A program made the translations under genes and the position numbers. The notes under the pieces are model-generated. The model was not told the origin of the DNA. It saw nothing but the letters and a program-made list of their open reading frames with translations, and searched no databases. From Novosphingobium sp. (GTDB taxonomy: Bacteria; Pseudomonadota; Alphaproteobacteria; Sphingomonadales; Sphingomonadaceae): a DNA stretch of 64,000 nucleotides. Each line of letters starts with the position of its first letter. The stretch's first letter is position 1. Shown here one piece after another: positions 17,844 through 28,414 of the stretch. The stretch spans positions 558,001 through 622,000 of the forward strand of contig JADJYM010000015.1 in NCBI GenBank assembly GCA_016719755.1, in the 5' to 3' direction.

Positions 17844-18584
17844 ATGGCCTCTACCCCGCCCCGGATATTCGACCCCGCCCGCCGATTGGCCGCCCGCCGC
17901 CGGGCGATGGCGCGCCGGTCCTGCGCCGATGCGGCGCGCTACCTGCTGGATGACATGGTGGAGGATGTGCTCGAACGTATCGCTTTCCTGCGCCACACGC
18001 CTTCCCGCGCGCTGGTGATCGGGGACCGTACCGGAGATCTGGCCACCGCGCTGAATTTGCAGGGCTGCATCGTCGAGAGCGCCGATCCCGCGCTGGGCTT
18101 AGACGAGGAAAGCCCTTGTCCGGCCAGCGGCTTTGACCTGATCGCCAGTCTTGGCACGCTCGACACGGTCGATGACCTGCCGGGCGCGCTGATCCATCTG
18201 AATCGCGCACTGGCTCCGGGGGGGCTGGCGCTTGCCAGCTTCATGGGCGCGGGCAGCCTGCCCGTGCTGCGCGCGGCGATGCTGGAAGCGGACGGGGACC
18301 GCCCCGCCCCGCGCCTCCATCCGGCGGTCGACGTGCGCGCGGGCGGGCAATTGCTCCAGCGCGCCGGCTGGGCCGATCCGGTGGTGGACAGCCGGACTCT
18401 GGAGGTGCGCTTCTCAAGCCTCGACCGGCTGGTGTCAGACCTGCGCGACCAGGCGCTGGGCAATGTCCTCGCCCGCCGCGGCCCGCCGCTGACCCGCGCC
18501 GCGCGTGATCGCGCGGCACGGGCCTTTGGCACCGGAACTGTCGAGCGTTTCGAGATACTGACGCTCAGCGGCTGGCGCCGGTAA
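17844..18584 (+). CDS. SAM-dependent methyltransferase (NDUFAF5/BioC-like)
   Basis: A 246-residue class I methyltransferase. The glycine-rich SAM motif is 'ALVIGDRTGDLA' with the acidic 'VESADPA' strand after it; 'FDLIASLGTLDTVDDLPGAL' matches the NDUFAF5/BioC-like group. It begins at the ATG preceded by GTGCGCGGACGTC; the longer upstream frame runs into comF antisense. The substrate is unknown. The gene converges on ppdK with a 3-base gap. Confidence 0.8.
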   Translation: MASTPPRIFDPARRLAARRRAMARRSCADAARYLLDDMVEDVLERIAFLRHTPSRALVIGDRTGDLATALNLQGCIVESADPALGLDEESPCPASGFDLIASLGTLDTVDDLPGALIHLNRALAPGGLALASFMGAGSLPVLRAAMLEADGDRPAPRLHPAVDVRAGGQLLQRAGWADPVVDSRTLEVRFSSLDRLVSDLRDQALGNVLARRGPPLTRAARDRAARAFGTGTVERFEILTLSGWRR

Positions 18585-18587
18585 GCC

Positions 18588-21254
18588 TTACTTCCCCAGC
18601 GCCGCCTGCGCCGCCGCCAGCCGCGCAATCGGCACGCGGAACGGCGAGGCGCTGACATAGTCCAGCCCGACCTGCTCGCAGAAGGCAATCGAGGCCGGAT
18701 CGCCGCCATGCTCGCCGCAGATGCCCAGCTTGATGTCGGGGCGGGTCTTGCGCCCGCGCTCTGAAGCCATTTCGACCAGCTGGCCGACGCCTTCGATATC
18801 CAGGCTGACGAACGGATCGCGCGCGAAGATGCCCTGTTCCACGTAGGGAACCAGGAACTTCGCCGCATCGTCGCGGCTGACCCCCAGGGTGGTCTGCGTA
18901 AGGTCGTTCGTGCCGAACGAGAAGAACTCGCCCACTTCCGCGATCTCGCCCGCCATCAGCGCGGCGCGGGGCAGCTCGATCATCGTGCCGACATGGTACT
19001 GCAGCGTCCGCCCCTTCTCGGCGAAGACCTCCTGAGCGGTGCGGTCGATCAGGGTCTTGAGGATTTCAAGCTCGCGCCGGGTGGCGACCAGCGGGACCAT
19101 CACTTCGGGCACCGGAGCCTCACCGCCCTGCGCGGCAACGTCGCAGGCCGCCTCGAAGATCGCGCGGGCCTGCATTTCGTAGATTTCCGGGAAGGTGATC
19201 CCCAGGCGGCAGCCACGATGGCCCAGCATCGGGTTGAATTCATGCAGTTCAGCCGCCCGACGCTTGAGGTGTTCGATGCCGACGCCGATCGTCTCGGACA
19301 GTTCGGCGAACTCTTCCTCGCCCTGCGGCAGGAATTCGTGAAGCGGCGGATCGAGCAGGCGGATCGTCACCGGCAGGCCCGCCATGACCTCGAAGATCGC
19401 ATGAAAATCGGCGCGCTGTTCGGGCAGCAGCTTGGCAAGTGCGGCGCGGCGCCCGGCGCTGTCATCGGCCAGGATCATCTGACGCACGGCGGCGATCCGG
19501 CTTGCGTCAAAGAACATGTGCTCGGTCCGGCACAGGCCCACGCCTTCGGCTCCGAACTGGCGCGCGGTGCGGCAGTCCTCGGGGGTTTCGGCATTGGTGC
19601 GCACCTTCATGCGGCGGTGCTTGTCGGCCCATTCCATCAGGGTGCCGAAATCGCCGACCAGTTCCGGCTCGATTGTGGGCACCAGCCCCGCCATCACTTC
19701 CCCGCTGGCACCGTCGAGGGTGATGAGATCGCCCTCTTTCAGCTCGCGGGTGCCGATCTTCAGGGTGCGGGCGTTCATGTCGATCGACAGCGCCGAAGCG
19801 CCAGAAACGCAGGGGCGGCCCATGCCACGCGCAACCACGGCGGCGTGGCTGGTCATGCCCCCGCGCGCGGTGAGGATGCCCTTGGCGGCGTGCATCCCGT
19901 GAATGTCCTCAGGGCTGGTCTCGACGCGCACCAGGATCACTGCCTCGCCAATCGCGGCGCGGCGTTCGGCCGTATCGGCATCGAGAGCGATCGCGCCCGA
20001 AGCGGCACCCGGGGAGGCGGGCAGGCCGCGCGCCAGCACGTCGCGCGCCGCCTCAGGATCGAGCGTGGGGTGGAGCAGCTGGTCAAGCGCCATGGGATCA
20101 ACCCGGCGGATCGCGGTCGCCTCGTCGATCAGCCCTTCGCCCACCATGTCGATCGCCATGCGCAGCGCGGCCTTGGCCGTGCGCTTGCCGGTGCGGGTCT
20201 GGAGCATCCACAGCTTGCCGCGTTCCACGGTGAACTCGATGTCCTGCATCTCGCGGTAATGCTTTTCCAGCAGGTCGAACACCGCCGCCAATTCGCTGTA
20301 GGCCGCAGGCATGGCCTCTTCCATCGACAGCGGCTTGGCATTGGCCCGCTCGCGCGCGGCCTTGGTCAGGTACTGGGGGGTGCGGATACCCGCGACCACG
20401 TCCTCGCCCTGGGCGTTGATCAGCCATTCGCCATAATAGGCGCGCTCGCCAGTGGCGGGATCGCGGGTGAAGGCAACGCCGGTGGCCGAAGTATCGCCCA
20501 TGTTGCCGAACACCATGGCCTGGACGTTGACCGCCGTGCCCCAGTCACCCGGAATGTCGTTGAGCCGGCGGTAGACCTTGGCCCGGTCCGAATCCCACGA
20601 ATCGAACACCGCGCGGATCGCGCCCCACAGCTGTTCGTTCACATCCTGCGGAAACTCGCGGCCCAGGCCCTGTAGGACGATGGACTTGTATTCCGCCACC
20701 AGCGCGCGCCAGTGCTCCTCGCCCATTTCAACGTCGGCGTAGAATCCGTTGTCTTCCTTGGCGATTTCCAGCGCGTCCTCGAACAGGTGGTGGTCAAGCC
20801 CCAGCACCACGTCCGAATACATCTGGATGAAGCGGCGGTAGCTGTCCCAGGCGAAGCGCGCGTCGCCGGAGGAGGCGGCCAGCCCCTCCACCGTCACGTC
20901 GTTGAGCCCCAGGTTGAGCACCGTGTCCATCATGCCGGGCATCGAAACCCGCGCGCCTGAGCGGACCGAGACCAGCAGCGGGTTGGCCGGATCGCCGAAA
21001 TTCTTGCCGACCGCGCGCTCAATATGGGTCAACGCAGTGGCGACTTCGGCGCGCAGGCTCTCCGAAAAATCGCCGCCTTCCGCCAGATAGCGCACGCATT
21101 CCTCGGTGGTGATCGTGAAGCCCGGGGGCACCGGCAGGCCGATCCCCGCCATCTCCGCCAGGTTCGCGCCCTTGCCGCCGACAACCGTCTTGTCGCGGCT
21201 GCGCGGATCATCATTCGAAGCGTCACCACCGAAAGTGAATACGTATGCAGTCAT
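18588..21254 (-). CDS. ppdK: Pyruvate, phosphate dikinase
   Basis: An 888-residue enzyme interconverting pyruvate, ATP and Pi with PEP, AMP and PPi. It has an N-terminal ATP-grasp domain ('GGKGANLAEM'), a swivelling phospho-histidine domain ('ARGGMTSHAAVVARGMG') and a C-terminal PEP barrel with the catalytic cysteine in 'GICGEHGGDP'. The start at 21254 gives the usual family length; an ATG four codons earlier is the alternative. It lies 62 bases downstream of glyS and may be co-transcribed. Confidence 0.96.
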   Translation of the reverse strand: MTAYVFTFGGDASNDDPRSRDKTVVGGKGANLAEMAGIGLPVPPGFTITTEECVRYLAEGGDFSESLRAEVATALTHIERAVGKNFGDPANPLLVSVRSGARVSMPGMMDTVLNLGLNDVTVEGLAASSGDARFAWDSYRRFIQMYSDVVLGLDHHLFEDALEIAKEDNGFYADVEMGEEHWRALVAEYKSIVLQGLGREFPQDVNEQLWGAIRAVFDSWDSDRAKVYRRLNDIPGDWGTAVNVQAMVFGNMGDTSATGVAFTRDPATGERAYYGEWLINAQGEDVVAGIRTPQYLTKAARERANAKPLSMEEAMPAAYSELAAVFDLLEKHYREMQDIEFTVERGKLWMLQTRTGKRTAKAALRMAIDMVGEGLIDEATAIRRVDPMALDQLLHPTLDPEAARDVLARGLPASPGAASGAIALDADTAERRAAIGEAVILVRVETSPEDIHGMHAAKGILTARGGMTSHAAVVARGMGRPCVSGASALSIDMNARTLKIGTRELKEGDLITLDGASGEVMAGLVPTIEPELVGDFGTLMEWADKHRRMKVRTNAETPEDCRTARQFGAEGVGLCRTEHMFFDASRIAAVRQMILADDSAGRRAALAKLLPEQRADFHAIFEVMAGLPVTIRLLDPPLHEFLPQGEEEFAELSETIGVGIEHLKRRAAELHEFNPMLGHRGCRLGITFPEIYEMQARAIFEAACDVAAQGGEAPVPEVMVPLVATRRELEILKTLIDRTAQEVFAEKGRTLQYHVGTMIELPRAALMAGEIAEVGEFFSFGTNDLTQTTLGVSRDDAAKFLVPYVEQGIFARDPFVSLDIEGVGQLVEMASERGRKTRPDIKLGICGEHGGDPASIAFCEQVGLDYVSASPFRVPIARLAAAQAALGK

Positions 21255-21316
21255 GGGTAGATTCATCCCTGAAAGGCCGAGTCGATGCCGGTGCCGCCCC
21301 GGTCCGGGGGCGGTTC

Positions 21317-23644
21317 CTAGCCTTCGATGCGCGAGAAGTCAGCCACTTTGTGCACTGCAGCACGGAAGCGAGCGAGGAGGCCCAGCCGCGCGGCGCGCTT
21401 CACCGGATCGGCATCGTTGACCGTCACGGTTTCAAAGAACGCGTCGACGCCCGTGCGCAGCGTGGCAAGCGCGGCCATCGCGCCGGTAAAGTCCTCCGCC
21501 TCTATGGCGGCGGCAGCGCGCGGCTCGGCCGCATTGAGCGCGGCGATCAGCGCGGCTTCGGCGGGTTCGGGTTCGGGATTGGAAACCCCCTCCTCGAACT
21601 CCTCCCTCTTGAGGATGTTGGCGGCGCGCTTGTACCCGGCGAGCAGGTTGATGCCGTCCTCGGTCCCGACAAACGCCTGAAGCGCTTCGCTTAGAGCCAA
21701 AATCCTTACAACATCATCATTGGTTTTTAGGTCGTGAAGTTTGACAAGTTCTCGACCAATCCCGAGTCCGTTAAGAACGTCAACTACGTTTCTCGGCATC
21801 ACAGCGGACACGATGTCGTAGCGCCGCCCAAATCGCTTCTCGCGGTCGCGCAGGCGGTCGAAACAAAACTCTGTGAGATCACTAACACATTCGATCAGGG
21901 CCCGCGCATTAAAGTCTCTCAAACCACGCTGGGTTAGATCATCGACATTCCAAACTTGCTTGCCTCCGGCGTCAAACTCCGATTGCAACATGGAAGGCTC
22001 CCCGGCGAGTATCAGGAACTCTCCGAAGCCGTCGGCATACGCCGCGTCTTCAGCAAGAAGACGACTCCAGCGAGGTCCATCCTCAAAACTCTCCCAAAGG
22101 ACAAAGCGACGATCTGATAGATCGACGGCAAATCCACGGAACGCCTCGCGAGCCAAATCGCGGAAATTGGAGCGGATATCTCCTGCTACAATGATTTCGA
22201 TGCAACCAAGGATTGCCCTTCGCAAAGCATACGGGTCTTTTGAACCGGTCGGCTTCTCGCCAATCGCGAAAAAACCAACCAAGGTATCCAGCTTGTCCGC
22301 CAGCGCCACGGCCACGGTCACGGGCGCGGTGGGGACTTCATCTCCCTGCCCGACCGGCTTGTAGTGATCGCGGATCGCGTCGGCGACGGCATCGCTGAGG
22401 CCTTCGGCGCGGGCGTAGTAGCCGCCCATCAGGCCTTGCAGTTCGGGGAACTCGCCGACCATTTCGGTGACGAGATCAGCCTTGCACAGCCGCGCGGCCT
22501 GTTCGGCCTCGTCGGCATTGGCGCCCTTGACGATACCTTCTTCCACCAGCCAGCGGGCGAGCTTCGCCACCCGCTCGACCTTGTCGGCCACGGTGCCGAG
22601 CTTTTCGTGGAAAGTGATCCGCTTCAACCCCTCGGCGTGCTGCGATAGCGTCTTCCGGCGGTCCTGCTGCCAGAAGAAGCTGGCGTCCGACAGGCGCGCG
22701 GCAAGGACCTTGCGGTTGCCCGCGACAATCGCCGCCCCGCCATCGGCCGCCGTGATGTTGGCGGTGCAGACAAAGGCGTTGGCAAGCTTGCCATCCTTCT
22801 CGCAGACGAAATACTTCTGGTTGGTCCGCGCGGTCAGCTGGATCGTTTCGGGCGGGACTTCGAGATAGGTCTCGTCGAACCGGCCAAGCAGCGGCACCGG
22901 CCATTCGGTGAGCCCGGCATTCTCGATCACCAGCCCCTCGTCCTCGATCAGGGTCAGACCTTCGGCGGCAGCGGCACCACGCGCGGCCTCGCGGATCAGA
23001 TTCTGGCGTTCCTCATGATCGACGATCACGTGGCAGGCGCGCAGCTTGTCCTGATAGTCGGCGGCGCTGCCGATGGTGATCTCGCCCGGGCAGTGGAAGC
23101 GGTGGCCGCGCGTGGCATAGCCCGACGCGATCCCCCCAACCTCGCACTCGACCAGGTCTTCGCCCAGCAGCGCGATGATGCCCGACAGCGGGCGGACCCA
23201 GCGCAGGCTTTCGCTGCTGAGCGAGGCGGCGCCCCAGCGCTGCGACTTGGGCCAGGAAAAGCCGCGCACGATTGCCGGGATCGCTTCGGCCAGCACTTCG
23301 CTGGTCGGGCGGCCCGGCTTGTTGGTCACCGCGAACAACACCCCGTCGCGCTCGACCAGTTGGTCTTCGGTCAGGCCTGTCTTGCGCAGGAAGCCTTCGA
23401 GCGCCTGCGGCGGCGCGCCGACGCGCGGCCCCTTGACCTCTTCCGATACGGCGGCGGTCGCCAGCGGCAGATCGCGGGCGATCAGCGCCAGACGGCGCGG
23501 GGTCGACCAGACGGTCAGCGCGCCCAGCGCCACGCCGGCATCGTCCATCGCCTTGCGGAACAGCTTTTCAAGCTCGGCGCGCGCGCCAGCCTGCATCCGC
23601 GCCGGGATTTCCTCGGAGCGCAGTTCGAGAAGGAAATCGCTCAC
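21317..23644 (-). CDS. glyS: Glycyl-tRNA synthetase beta subunit, with an atypical internal segment
   Basis: A 775-residue beta subunit that pairs with GlyQ to charge tRNA-Gly. The start is a GTG overlapping the glyQ stop (GTGA), giving '[18 protein letters not shown]'. N-terminal and C-terminal parts look like a normal alphaproteobacterial GlyS. Residues about 450-650, encoded by 21690-22290, have clearly lower G+C (45-58% in seven lines I counted, against roughly 65% outside) and unusual codons, and the protein there is longer and less familiar than usual. This suggests intragenic recombination. The frame is intact. Confidence 0.92.
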   Translation of the reverse strand: MSDFLLELRSEEIPARMQAGARAELEKLFRKAMDDAGVALGALTVWSTPRRLALIARDLPLATAAVSEEVKGPRVGAPPQALEGFLRKTGLTEDQLVERDGVLFAVTNKPGRPTSEVLAEAIPAIVRGFSWPKSQRWGAASLSSESLRWVRPLSGIIALLGEDLVECEVGGIASGYATRGHRFHCPGEITIGSAADYQDKLRACHVIVDHEERQNLIREAARGAAAAEGLTLIEDEGLVIENAGLTEWPVPLLGRFDETYLEVPPETIQLTARTNQKYFVCEKDGKLANAFVCTANITAADGGAAIVAGNRKVLAARLSDASFFWQQDRRKTLSQHAEGLKRITFHEKLGTVADKVERVAKLARWLVEEGIVKGANADEAEQAARLCKADLVTEMVGEFPELQGLMGGYYARAEGLSDAVADAIRDHYKPVGQGDEVPTAPVTVAVALADKLDTLVGFFAIGEKPTGSKDPYALRRAILGCIEIIVAGDIRSNFRDLAREAFRGFAVDLSDRRFVLWESFEDGPRWSRLLAEDAAYADGFGEFLILAGEPSMLQSEFDAGGKQVWNVDDLTQRGLRDFNARALIECVSDLTEFCFDRLRDREKRFGRRYDIVSAVMPRNVVDVLNGLGIGRELVKLHDLKTNDDVVRILALSEALQAFVGTEDGINLLAGYKRAANILKREEFEEGVSNPEPEPAEAALIAALNAAEPRAAAAIEAEDFTGAMAALATLRTGVDAFFETVTVNDADPVKRAARLGLLARFRAAVHKVADFSRIEG

Positions 23645-24543
23645 AGGCTCCACTCCGGATACTTGGCTGCCCATTCGTCCTTGTTCTTCTCGATCCAGGC
23701 CTGGCAGCTGCCCTTGGCGAGATCGCGGACCCGGCCGATGTAGCTGGCGCGTTCCTGCACCGAGATCACGCCGCGGGCCTGGAGCAGGTTGAACAGGTGG
23801 CTGGCCTCGATCGCCTGGTCATAGGCGGCAAGCGGCACCTGCGCCTCGATGCAGCGCTGGCATTCCAGCTCGGCATTGCGGAAGCCCTGGAACAGCTGCT
23901 CGGTATCAGCGACCTCGAAGTTGTATTTCGAATGCTCCTGCTCGTTCTTCAGGAACACGTCGCCATAGGACACGCCGTGGTCGTTGAAGCGTAGGTCATA
24001 GACGCGGTCGACGCCCTGAATATACATCGCGAGGCGTTCCAGCCCATAGGTCAGTTCGCCCGCCACCGGCTTGCAATCGAACCCGCCCACCTGCTGGAAA
24101 TAGGTGAACTGGGTGACTTCCATCCCGTCGCACCACACTTCCCAGCCCAGTCCCCAGGCGCCCAGCGTGGGGCTTTCCCAGTCGTCCTCGACAAAGCGGA
24201 TGTCATGCGCCAGCGGATCGACGCCAATCGCGGCGAGGCTTTCGAGGTACATTTCCTGCAGGTTCGCCGGGTTGGGCTTCAGGATCACCTGATACTGGTA
24301 GTAATGCTGCAGACGGTTCGGGTTTTCGCCATAGCGGCCGTCGGTCGGGCGGCGGCTGGGCTGGACATAGGCCGCGCTCCATGGCTCGGGCCCCAGCGCG
24401 CGCAGCGTGGTCGCGGGGTGGAACGTGCCCGCCCCCATGCGCATGTCATAGGGTTGCAGGATCAGGCAGCCCCGCGCGCTCCAGAAAGCGTGGAGGCGCA
24501 GGATCATGTCCTGAAAGGACAGGGGCGTGGCAGTCTCGCTCAT
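23641..24543 (-). CDS. glyQ: Glycyl-tRNA synthetase alpha subunit
   Basis: A 300-residue catalytic alpha subunit of the bacterial heterotetrameric glycyl-tRNA synthetase (class II). The family signature '[19 protein letters not shown]' and '[20 protein letters not shown]' are intact. It overlaps glyS by four bases, so the two subunits are translationally coupled. It is divergent from the TraB/GumN genes. Confidence 0.97.
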   Translation of the reverse strand: MSETATPLSFQDMILRLHAFWSARGCLILQPYDMRMGAGTFHPATTLRALGPEPWSAAYVQPSRRPTDGRYGENPNRLQHYYQYQVILKPNPANLQEMYLESLAAIGVDPLAHDIRFVEDDWESPTLGAWGLGWEVWCDGMEVTQFTYFQQVGGFDCKPVAGELTYGLERLAMYIQGVDRVYDLRFNDHGVSYGDVFLKNEQEHSKYNFEVADTEQLFQGFRNAELECQRCIEAQVPLAAYDQAIEASHLFNLLQARGVISVQERASYIGRVRDLAKGSCQAWIEKNKDEWAAKYPEWSL

Positions 24544-24651
24544 GGCGGGGGCCTTTGCGGCAAAGGGGCGCGCAAATCAACCGCCAGAGGGGTCGCACGG
24601 CAGCCAATTCGTTCATCGACTGTCAGCATTTGCACCGATAGACAGGCGGGC

Positions 24652-25578
24652 ATGAAGCCGATCCGCCGTTTTGCCGCCCTGCTCGCCGCCCTCTCGGGCC
24701 TTGCGCTAGCCCTGCCCGCACCCGCCCAGGAGCGCGCGCCCACTTCCCCGCCACTCGAGACCGCGCCAGCGCCCGGGGTCGGCCGTCCAGCGCTGTGGAA
24801 GGTCGCGGATGCCGATACCACCATCTACATCTTCGGCACGATCCACCTGCTGCCCAAGGGCATCGCATGGTACGATGGCGCGCTGGCCAGCGCCTTCGAA
24901 CAATCGAGCGAACTGGTGACCGAAATTCCCGAGCTTGAGGAATCCGCCGCCGGTTCAGCCGTGCTCAAGCACGGTATGCTGCCTGCGGGGCAGGCATTGC
25001 GGGGCCTGATGACGGTGAAGGAAAAAGCGAAATTCGAGGCCGCGATGCGGGCCAACGGCCTGCCACCCGCCTCGTTCGACCGCTTCAAGCCGTGGTATGC
25101 GGCGGTGGTCCTCACCACGGTGCCGCTTCAGCGCAAGGGTTTCGACATCGAACACGGGGTGGAAAGCGAACTGGCTGAGCGCAACAAGGCCGTCGGCCGT
25201 CCGCGCACCGGGCTTGAGACGATCGATTACCAGCTTGGCCTGTTCAACACCTTGCCGATGAAGGCGCAGAAGAAGTACCTGATGGACGTGATTGACGCCC
25301 TGCCGACGCTGGAAAAGGACGTGAACGAAATGGTCGCAGCCTGGCAAAAGGGTGACGAATCCCACCTCGCCAGTCTGCTCAATGCCGAACAGGACGATCC
25401 GGCGCTCGCCAAGGTACTGCTGATTGACCGCAACAAGGCGTGGGCCAACTGGATCAGGGGGCGGCTGGATCGTCCGGGCGTCGTGTTCATGGCCGTGGGC
25501 GCCGGGCATCTGGGCGGCAAGGGCAGCGTGCAGGACCAGCTGGTCAAGGCCGGCATCCCGACCAGCCGTGTTCAGTAA
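24652..25578 (+). CDS. TraB/GumN (TIKI-like) family protein 1
   Basis: A 308-residue exported protein. The signal peptide is 'RRFAALLAALSGLALALPAPAQA'-like, running to about residue 25. The family motif 'IFGTIHLLPKG' and the C-terminal 'VGAGHLGGKGS' histidine motif are present; TraB/GumN/TIKI proteins are putative metalloproteases using paired His/Glu residues. It overlaps the next gene, a paralogue, by 11 bases. Open frame extends upstream but lacks a signal peptide, so this start is preferred. Confidence 0.88.
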   Translation: MKPIRRFAALLAALSGLALALPAPAQERAPTSPPLETAPAPGVGRPALWKVADADTTIYIFGTIHLLPKGIAWYDGALASAFEQSSELVTEIPELEESAAGSAVLKHGMLPAGQALRGLMTVKEKAKFEAAMRANGLPPASFDRFKPWYAAVVLTTVPLQRKGFDIEHGVESELAERNKAVGRPRTGLETIDYQLGLFNTLPMKAQKKYLMDVIDALPTLEKDVNEMVAAWQKGDESHLASLLNAEQDDPALAKVLLIDRNKAWANWIRGRLDRPGVVFMAVGAGHLGGKGSVQDQLVKAGIPTSRVQ

Positions 25579-26437
25579 AGGCCTGTTCGCGCTGCTGATG
25601 GCGCTTGTGCTGGGCGCCTGTGCGCGCCCGGCCGAAGTCACTCCGGCGCTGTGGCAGGTCGAGGGGCCGCAAGGGCAAAAGGCCTGGCTATTTGGAACGA
25701 TCCACGCCCTGCCCGCCCCGGTCGACTGGCGCTCACCTAAAATCGACGCGGCCCTGACCGCATCCGACCGGCTGGTGATGGAGATCGCCGCAATCGAGGA
25801 CCGCGCAGCCATCGCCAAGGCCTTTGCGCAGCTCGACGCGACCCCCGGCCTTCCGCCGCTCGCGGAGCGCGTGCCTGCGGATCAGCGACCAGGCCTTGCC
25901 GCTCTGCTGAAGCGCGAGGGCGTCGAGGCGGACAAGCTTGACCGCTCTGAAAGCTGGGCCGCGGCGCTGATCCTGGCGCAGATGATCCAGACCCGGCATG
26001 GCTCCGACAGCGATAATGGCATTGATCGGGCCGTGGCCCGGGCGATGCGCGGGAAGCCGGTCGAAGAACTGGAAGGCGCGGCGCGGCAACTGGCCCTGTT
26101 CGATGCCCTGCCAGAGGAGGACCAGCGGCAGTTGCTGGGCTTTGCCCTCGCCGGAGCGGATACTGCGCAAACCGAGACGGCCCGGCTCGCCCGGGCATGG
26201 GGCAGCGGCGACATGGCCGCGCTTGAGGCCGAGTCACGCACCGGCATGCTCGCTGATCCGGAACTGTATGAAGCGCTGCTTGCAGGCCGCAATCGGGCCT
26301 GGTCAGAGCGGCTCGATTCGATGCTGCGCGGCGGCGCGCGGCCCTTTGTGGCAGTTGGAGCGATGCATCTCGCCGGGCCGCAGGGTTTGCCCGCCCTGCT
26401 CGACGCGCGTGGCTGGAAGGTCACTCGCATCCAGTGA
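25568..26437 (+). CDS. TraB/GumN (TIKI-like) family lipoprotein 2
   Basis: A 289-residue paralogue of the preceding gene. The GTG at 25568 gives a lipoprotein signal with lipobox LVLGAC, whereas the first copy has an ordinary signal peptide. Motifs 'LFGTIHALPA' and 'VGAMHLAGPQG' are conserved. The 11-base overlap implies translational coupling. The pair probably acts together in the periplasm or outer membrane; substrates are unknown. Confidence 0.85.
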   Translation: MFSKGLFALLMALVLGACARPAEVTPALWQVEGPQGQKAWLFGTIHALPAPVDWRSPKIDAALTASDRLVMEIAAIEDRAAIAKAFAQLDATPGLPPLAERVPADQRPGLAALLKREGVEADKLDRSESWAAALILAQMIQTRHGSDSDNGIDRAVARAMRGKPVEELEGAARQLALFDALPEEDQRQLLGFALAGADTAQTETARLARAWGSGDMAALEAESRTGMLADPELYEALLAGRNRAWSERLDSMLRGGARPFVAVGAMHLAGPQGLPALLDARGWKVTRIQ

Positions 26438-26600
26438 TCAGGCCGGGCAACGCCCCATGGTCGGTCCGGGGCCGCGAACTGCTCTCAGTCCTTGCATTTC
26501 CTGCACTTTGCCGCTAACGGCCCGCGCTTCCCGTCATGGTCATCCCTGGAGGCGTGGCGGCGAAAATGACTGAAACATCCGTATTCGAAAGGCAAATGCT

Positions 26601-27206
26601 ATGAGCGACACTCTGCACCTGCCGGCCGAGACGCGCGATCGGGCAGGCAAGGGAGCCTCCCGTGCACTGCGTCGTGAAGGCCGCGTCCCCGCCGTAATCT
26701 ATGGTGGCAATGAAGAGCCGCTGGCGATCCATGTCGAGGAAAAGCTCCTCGTCCGTCAGCTTGGCACCGGCCACTTCTTCAACTCGATCGTCGAGCTGGA
26801 AGTTGGCGGCAAGACCCTGCGGACCCTGCCCAAGGACGTTGCCTTCCACCCCGTGACCGACCGCCCGCTCCACGCCGACTTCCTGCGCCTGTCCAAGGAT
26901 TCGCAGGTTCACGTCGAAGTGCCGGTGGTTTTCGTCAACGAAGCCGCTTCGCCGGGCCTCAAGCGCGGCGCGGTGCTTAACATCGTGCGCCACGAACTCG
27001 AACTGGTATGCGCCGCTGACAAGATCCCCGACGAGATCGCGATCGACGTGACCGGCCTCGACGTGGGCGCTTCGATCCACATCAGCCACGTGAAGCTGCC
27101 GGAAGGCGTCGCCAGCGCGATCACCGACCGCGACTTCACCATCGCCACCATCGTTGCTCCCTCGGGCCTGCGCAGCGAAGAAGGCGACAACAGCAAGGCC
27201 GATTGA
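26601..27206 (+). CDS. rplY: 50S ribosomal protein L25/general stress protein Ctc
   Basis: A 201-residue long-form L25 (Ctc/TL5). The N-terminal 5S-rRNA-binding domain carries '[13 protein letters not shown]', followed by the beta-rich TL5 domain ('[12 protein letters not shown]'). The start follows an AAAGGCAAATGCT ribosome-binding region. A factor-independent terminator sits at 27281-27308. pth lies two genes downstream, matching the common rplY-pth pairing. Confidence 0.96.
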   Translation: MSDTLHLPAETRDRAGKGASRALRREGRVPAVIYGGNEEPLAIHVEEKLLVRQLGTGHFFNSIVELEVGGKTLRTLPKDVAFHPVTDRPLHADFLRLSKDSQVHVEVPVVFVNEAASPGLKRGAVLNIVRHELELVCAADKIPDEIAIDVTGLDVGASIHISHVKLPEGVASAITDRDFTIATIVAPSGLRSEEGDNSKAD

Positions 27207-27280
27207 TCGCCTTGTGCTCGGCTGCGCGGCGACGCGCGCGGGGCGGTTGACCAGAAGGGGCTTCATGGCCCATTCACGAG

Positions 27281-27308
27281 CCGGGCCGCAGCGATGCGGC
27301 CCGGTTTT
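27281..27308 (+). terminator. Factor-independent terminator after rplY
   Basis: CCGGGCCGCA and TGCGGCCCGG form a perfect 10-bp stem with loop GCGA, followed by TTTT. It lies 75 bases after the rplY stop and separates rplY from the next secreted-protein gene and pth. Confidence 0.85.
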
Positions 27309-27337
27309 CGTTTGCCCGGATTTTTCTGGAGATTTCG

Positions 27338-27769
27338 ATGAACAAATTTACGGCCCTGGCCTTGGCTGCCACCGCACTAATCGCACAGCCAGCCATGGCG
27401 CAATCCCCGGGCGCGAAGGCTGCTCCTTTGGCCGCGCCCGCGCCGACCTTCAAGATCGAGGACCTAGGCTGCACGATCCGGCTGTCGATGACCAGGAATC
27501 TGCTGATGAAGCGCGCAGCCGATCCTGCGCTTACTCCTGAACAGCGCACAAGGCTGTCCGGATCCACGATCGCTGCGGATCGTGCGCTTGCCTATTACTT
27601 TGGGCGCTTGTCGATGGGAGCGAACGACCCTTATCGCGGACGCCGGGGTGAAGCGATTTTCAATGCCATGAAGGCCGCCCCCCGCGACAAGACCGCCGGA
27701 GAAAGCTTGGCCTGCATGACCAATGCCGACAATCAGCTCAAGGCATTGCAAGACACCCTTAAGCCCTGA
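27338..27769 (+). CDS. Small secreted protein of unknown function
   Basis: A 143-residue protein with a clear Sec signal peptide ending at 'QPAMAQ' (about residue 22) and a GGAGATTTCG ribosome-binding site before the ATG. The mature part has two cysteines, in 'LGCTIR' and 'LACMTN', which could form a disulfide. I do not recognise the family. It sits between rplY and pth, 13 bases before pth, and may be co-transcribed with it. Confidence 0.7.
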   Translation: MNKFTALALAATALIAQPAMAQSPGAKAAPLAAPAPTFKIEDLGCTIRLSMTRNLLMKRAADPALTPEQRTRLSGSTIAADRALAYYFGRLSMGANDPYRGRRGEAIFNAMKAAPRDKTAGESLACMTNADNQLKALQDTLKP

Positions 27770-27782
27770 TTGTCTGCGCGAA

Positions 27783-28352
27783 ATGCAAGTCTGGGTCGGC
27801 CTCGGCAATCCGGGAACGCAATACGCCATGAACCGGCACAATGTCGGGTTCATGGCGCTTGATGCCATGGCCGAAATCCACGGCTTTGGACCGGTTCAGA
27901 AGAAGTTTTCGGGCTGGCTGCAGGAAGGTCGGATCGGGCCGGAGAAGATACTCCTGCTCAAGCCCGCGACCTACATGAACGAAAGCGGCCGCTCCGTGGG
28001 CGAGGCGCTGCGTTTCTACAAGCTGGGCCTCGATGCCCTGACCGTGTTCCACGACGAGCTCGACCTGCCGCCCTTCAAGGTCAAGGTAAAGCGCGGTGGT
28101 GGAACAGCGGGCCACAACGGGTTACGCTCGATCGACCAGCATCTGGGGCCGGATTTCCGCCGGGTGCGGATCGGCATCGGCCACCCCGGCCACAAGGACC
28201 GGGTGACCGGCCATGTCCTGGGCAACTATGCCAAGAACGAGATCGATGATCTGGCCGACACGCTCGGCGCGGTCGCTGCCGAAGCCGATTGGCTGGCGCG
28301 CGGCGATGACACCCGCTTCATGAACGAGATTGCCCTGCGCCTGCAGGATTGA
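27783..28352 (+). CDS. pth: Peptidyl-tRNA hydrolase
   Basis: A 189-residue enzyme that releases peptides from stalled peptidyl-tRNA. Catalytic and binding motifs are visible: 'GLGNPG', H19 in 'NRHNVGF', 'TYMNESG' and 'HDELDLP'. The chosen ATG matches the family N-terminus 'MQVWVGLGNPG'; the frame extends 20 codons upstream into the preceding gene. Confidence 0.97.
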   Translation: MQVWVGLGNPGTQYAMNRHNVGFMALDAMAEIHGFGPVQKKFSGWLQEGRIGPEKILLLKPATYMNESGRSVGEALRFYKLGLDALTVFHDELDLPPFKVKVKRGGGTAGHNGLRSIDQHLGPDFRRVRIGIGHPGHKDRVTGHVLGNYAKNEIDDLADTLGAVAAEADWLARGDDTRFMNEIALRLQD

Positions 28353-28414
28353 AGCGCTTCCCTTCGTGGCCCTGGCGCGGCAAACTCCCCTCCATAGAAC
28401 AACGGGAGAATGCC

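Noticed and set aside
18993-20675. A 560-codon plus-strand frame opposite ppdK
   Set aside because: Antisense shadow; ppdK is unambiguous.
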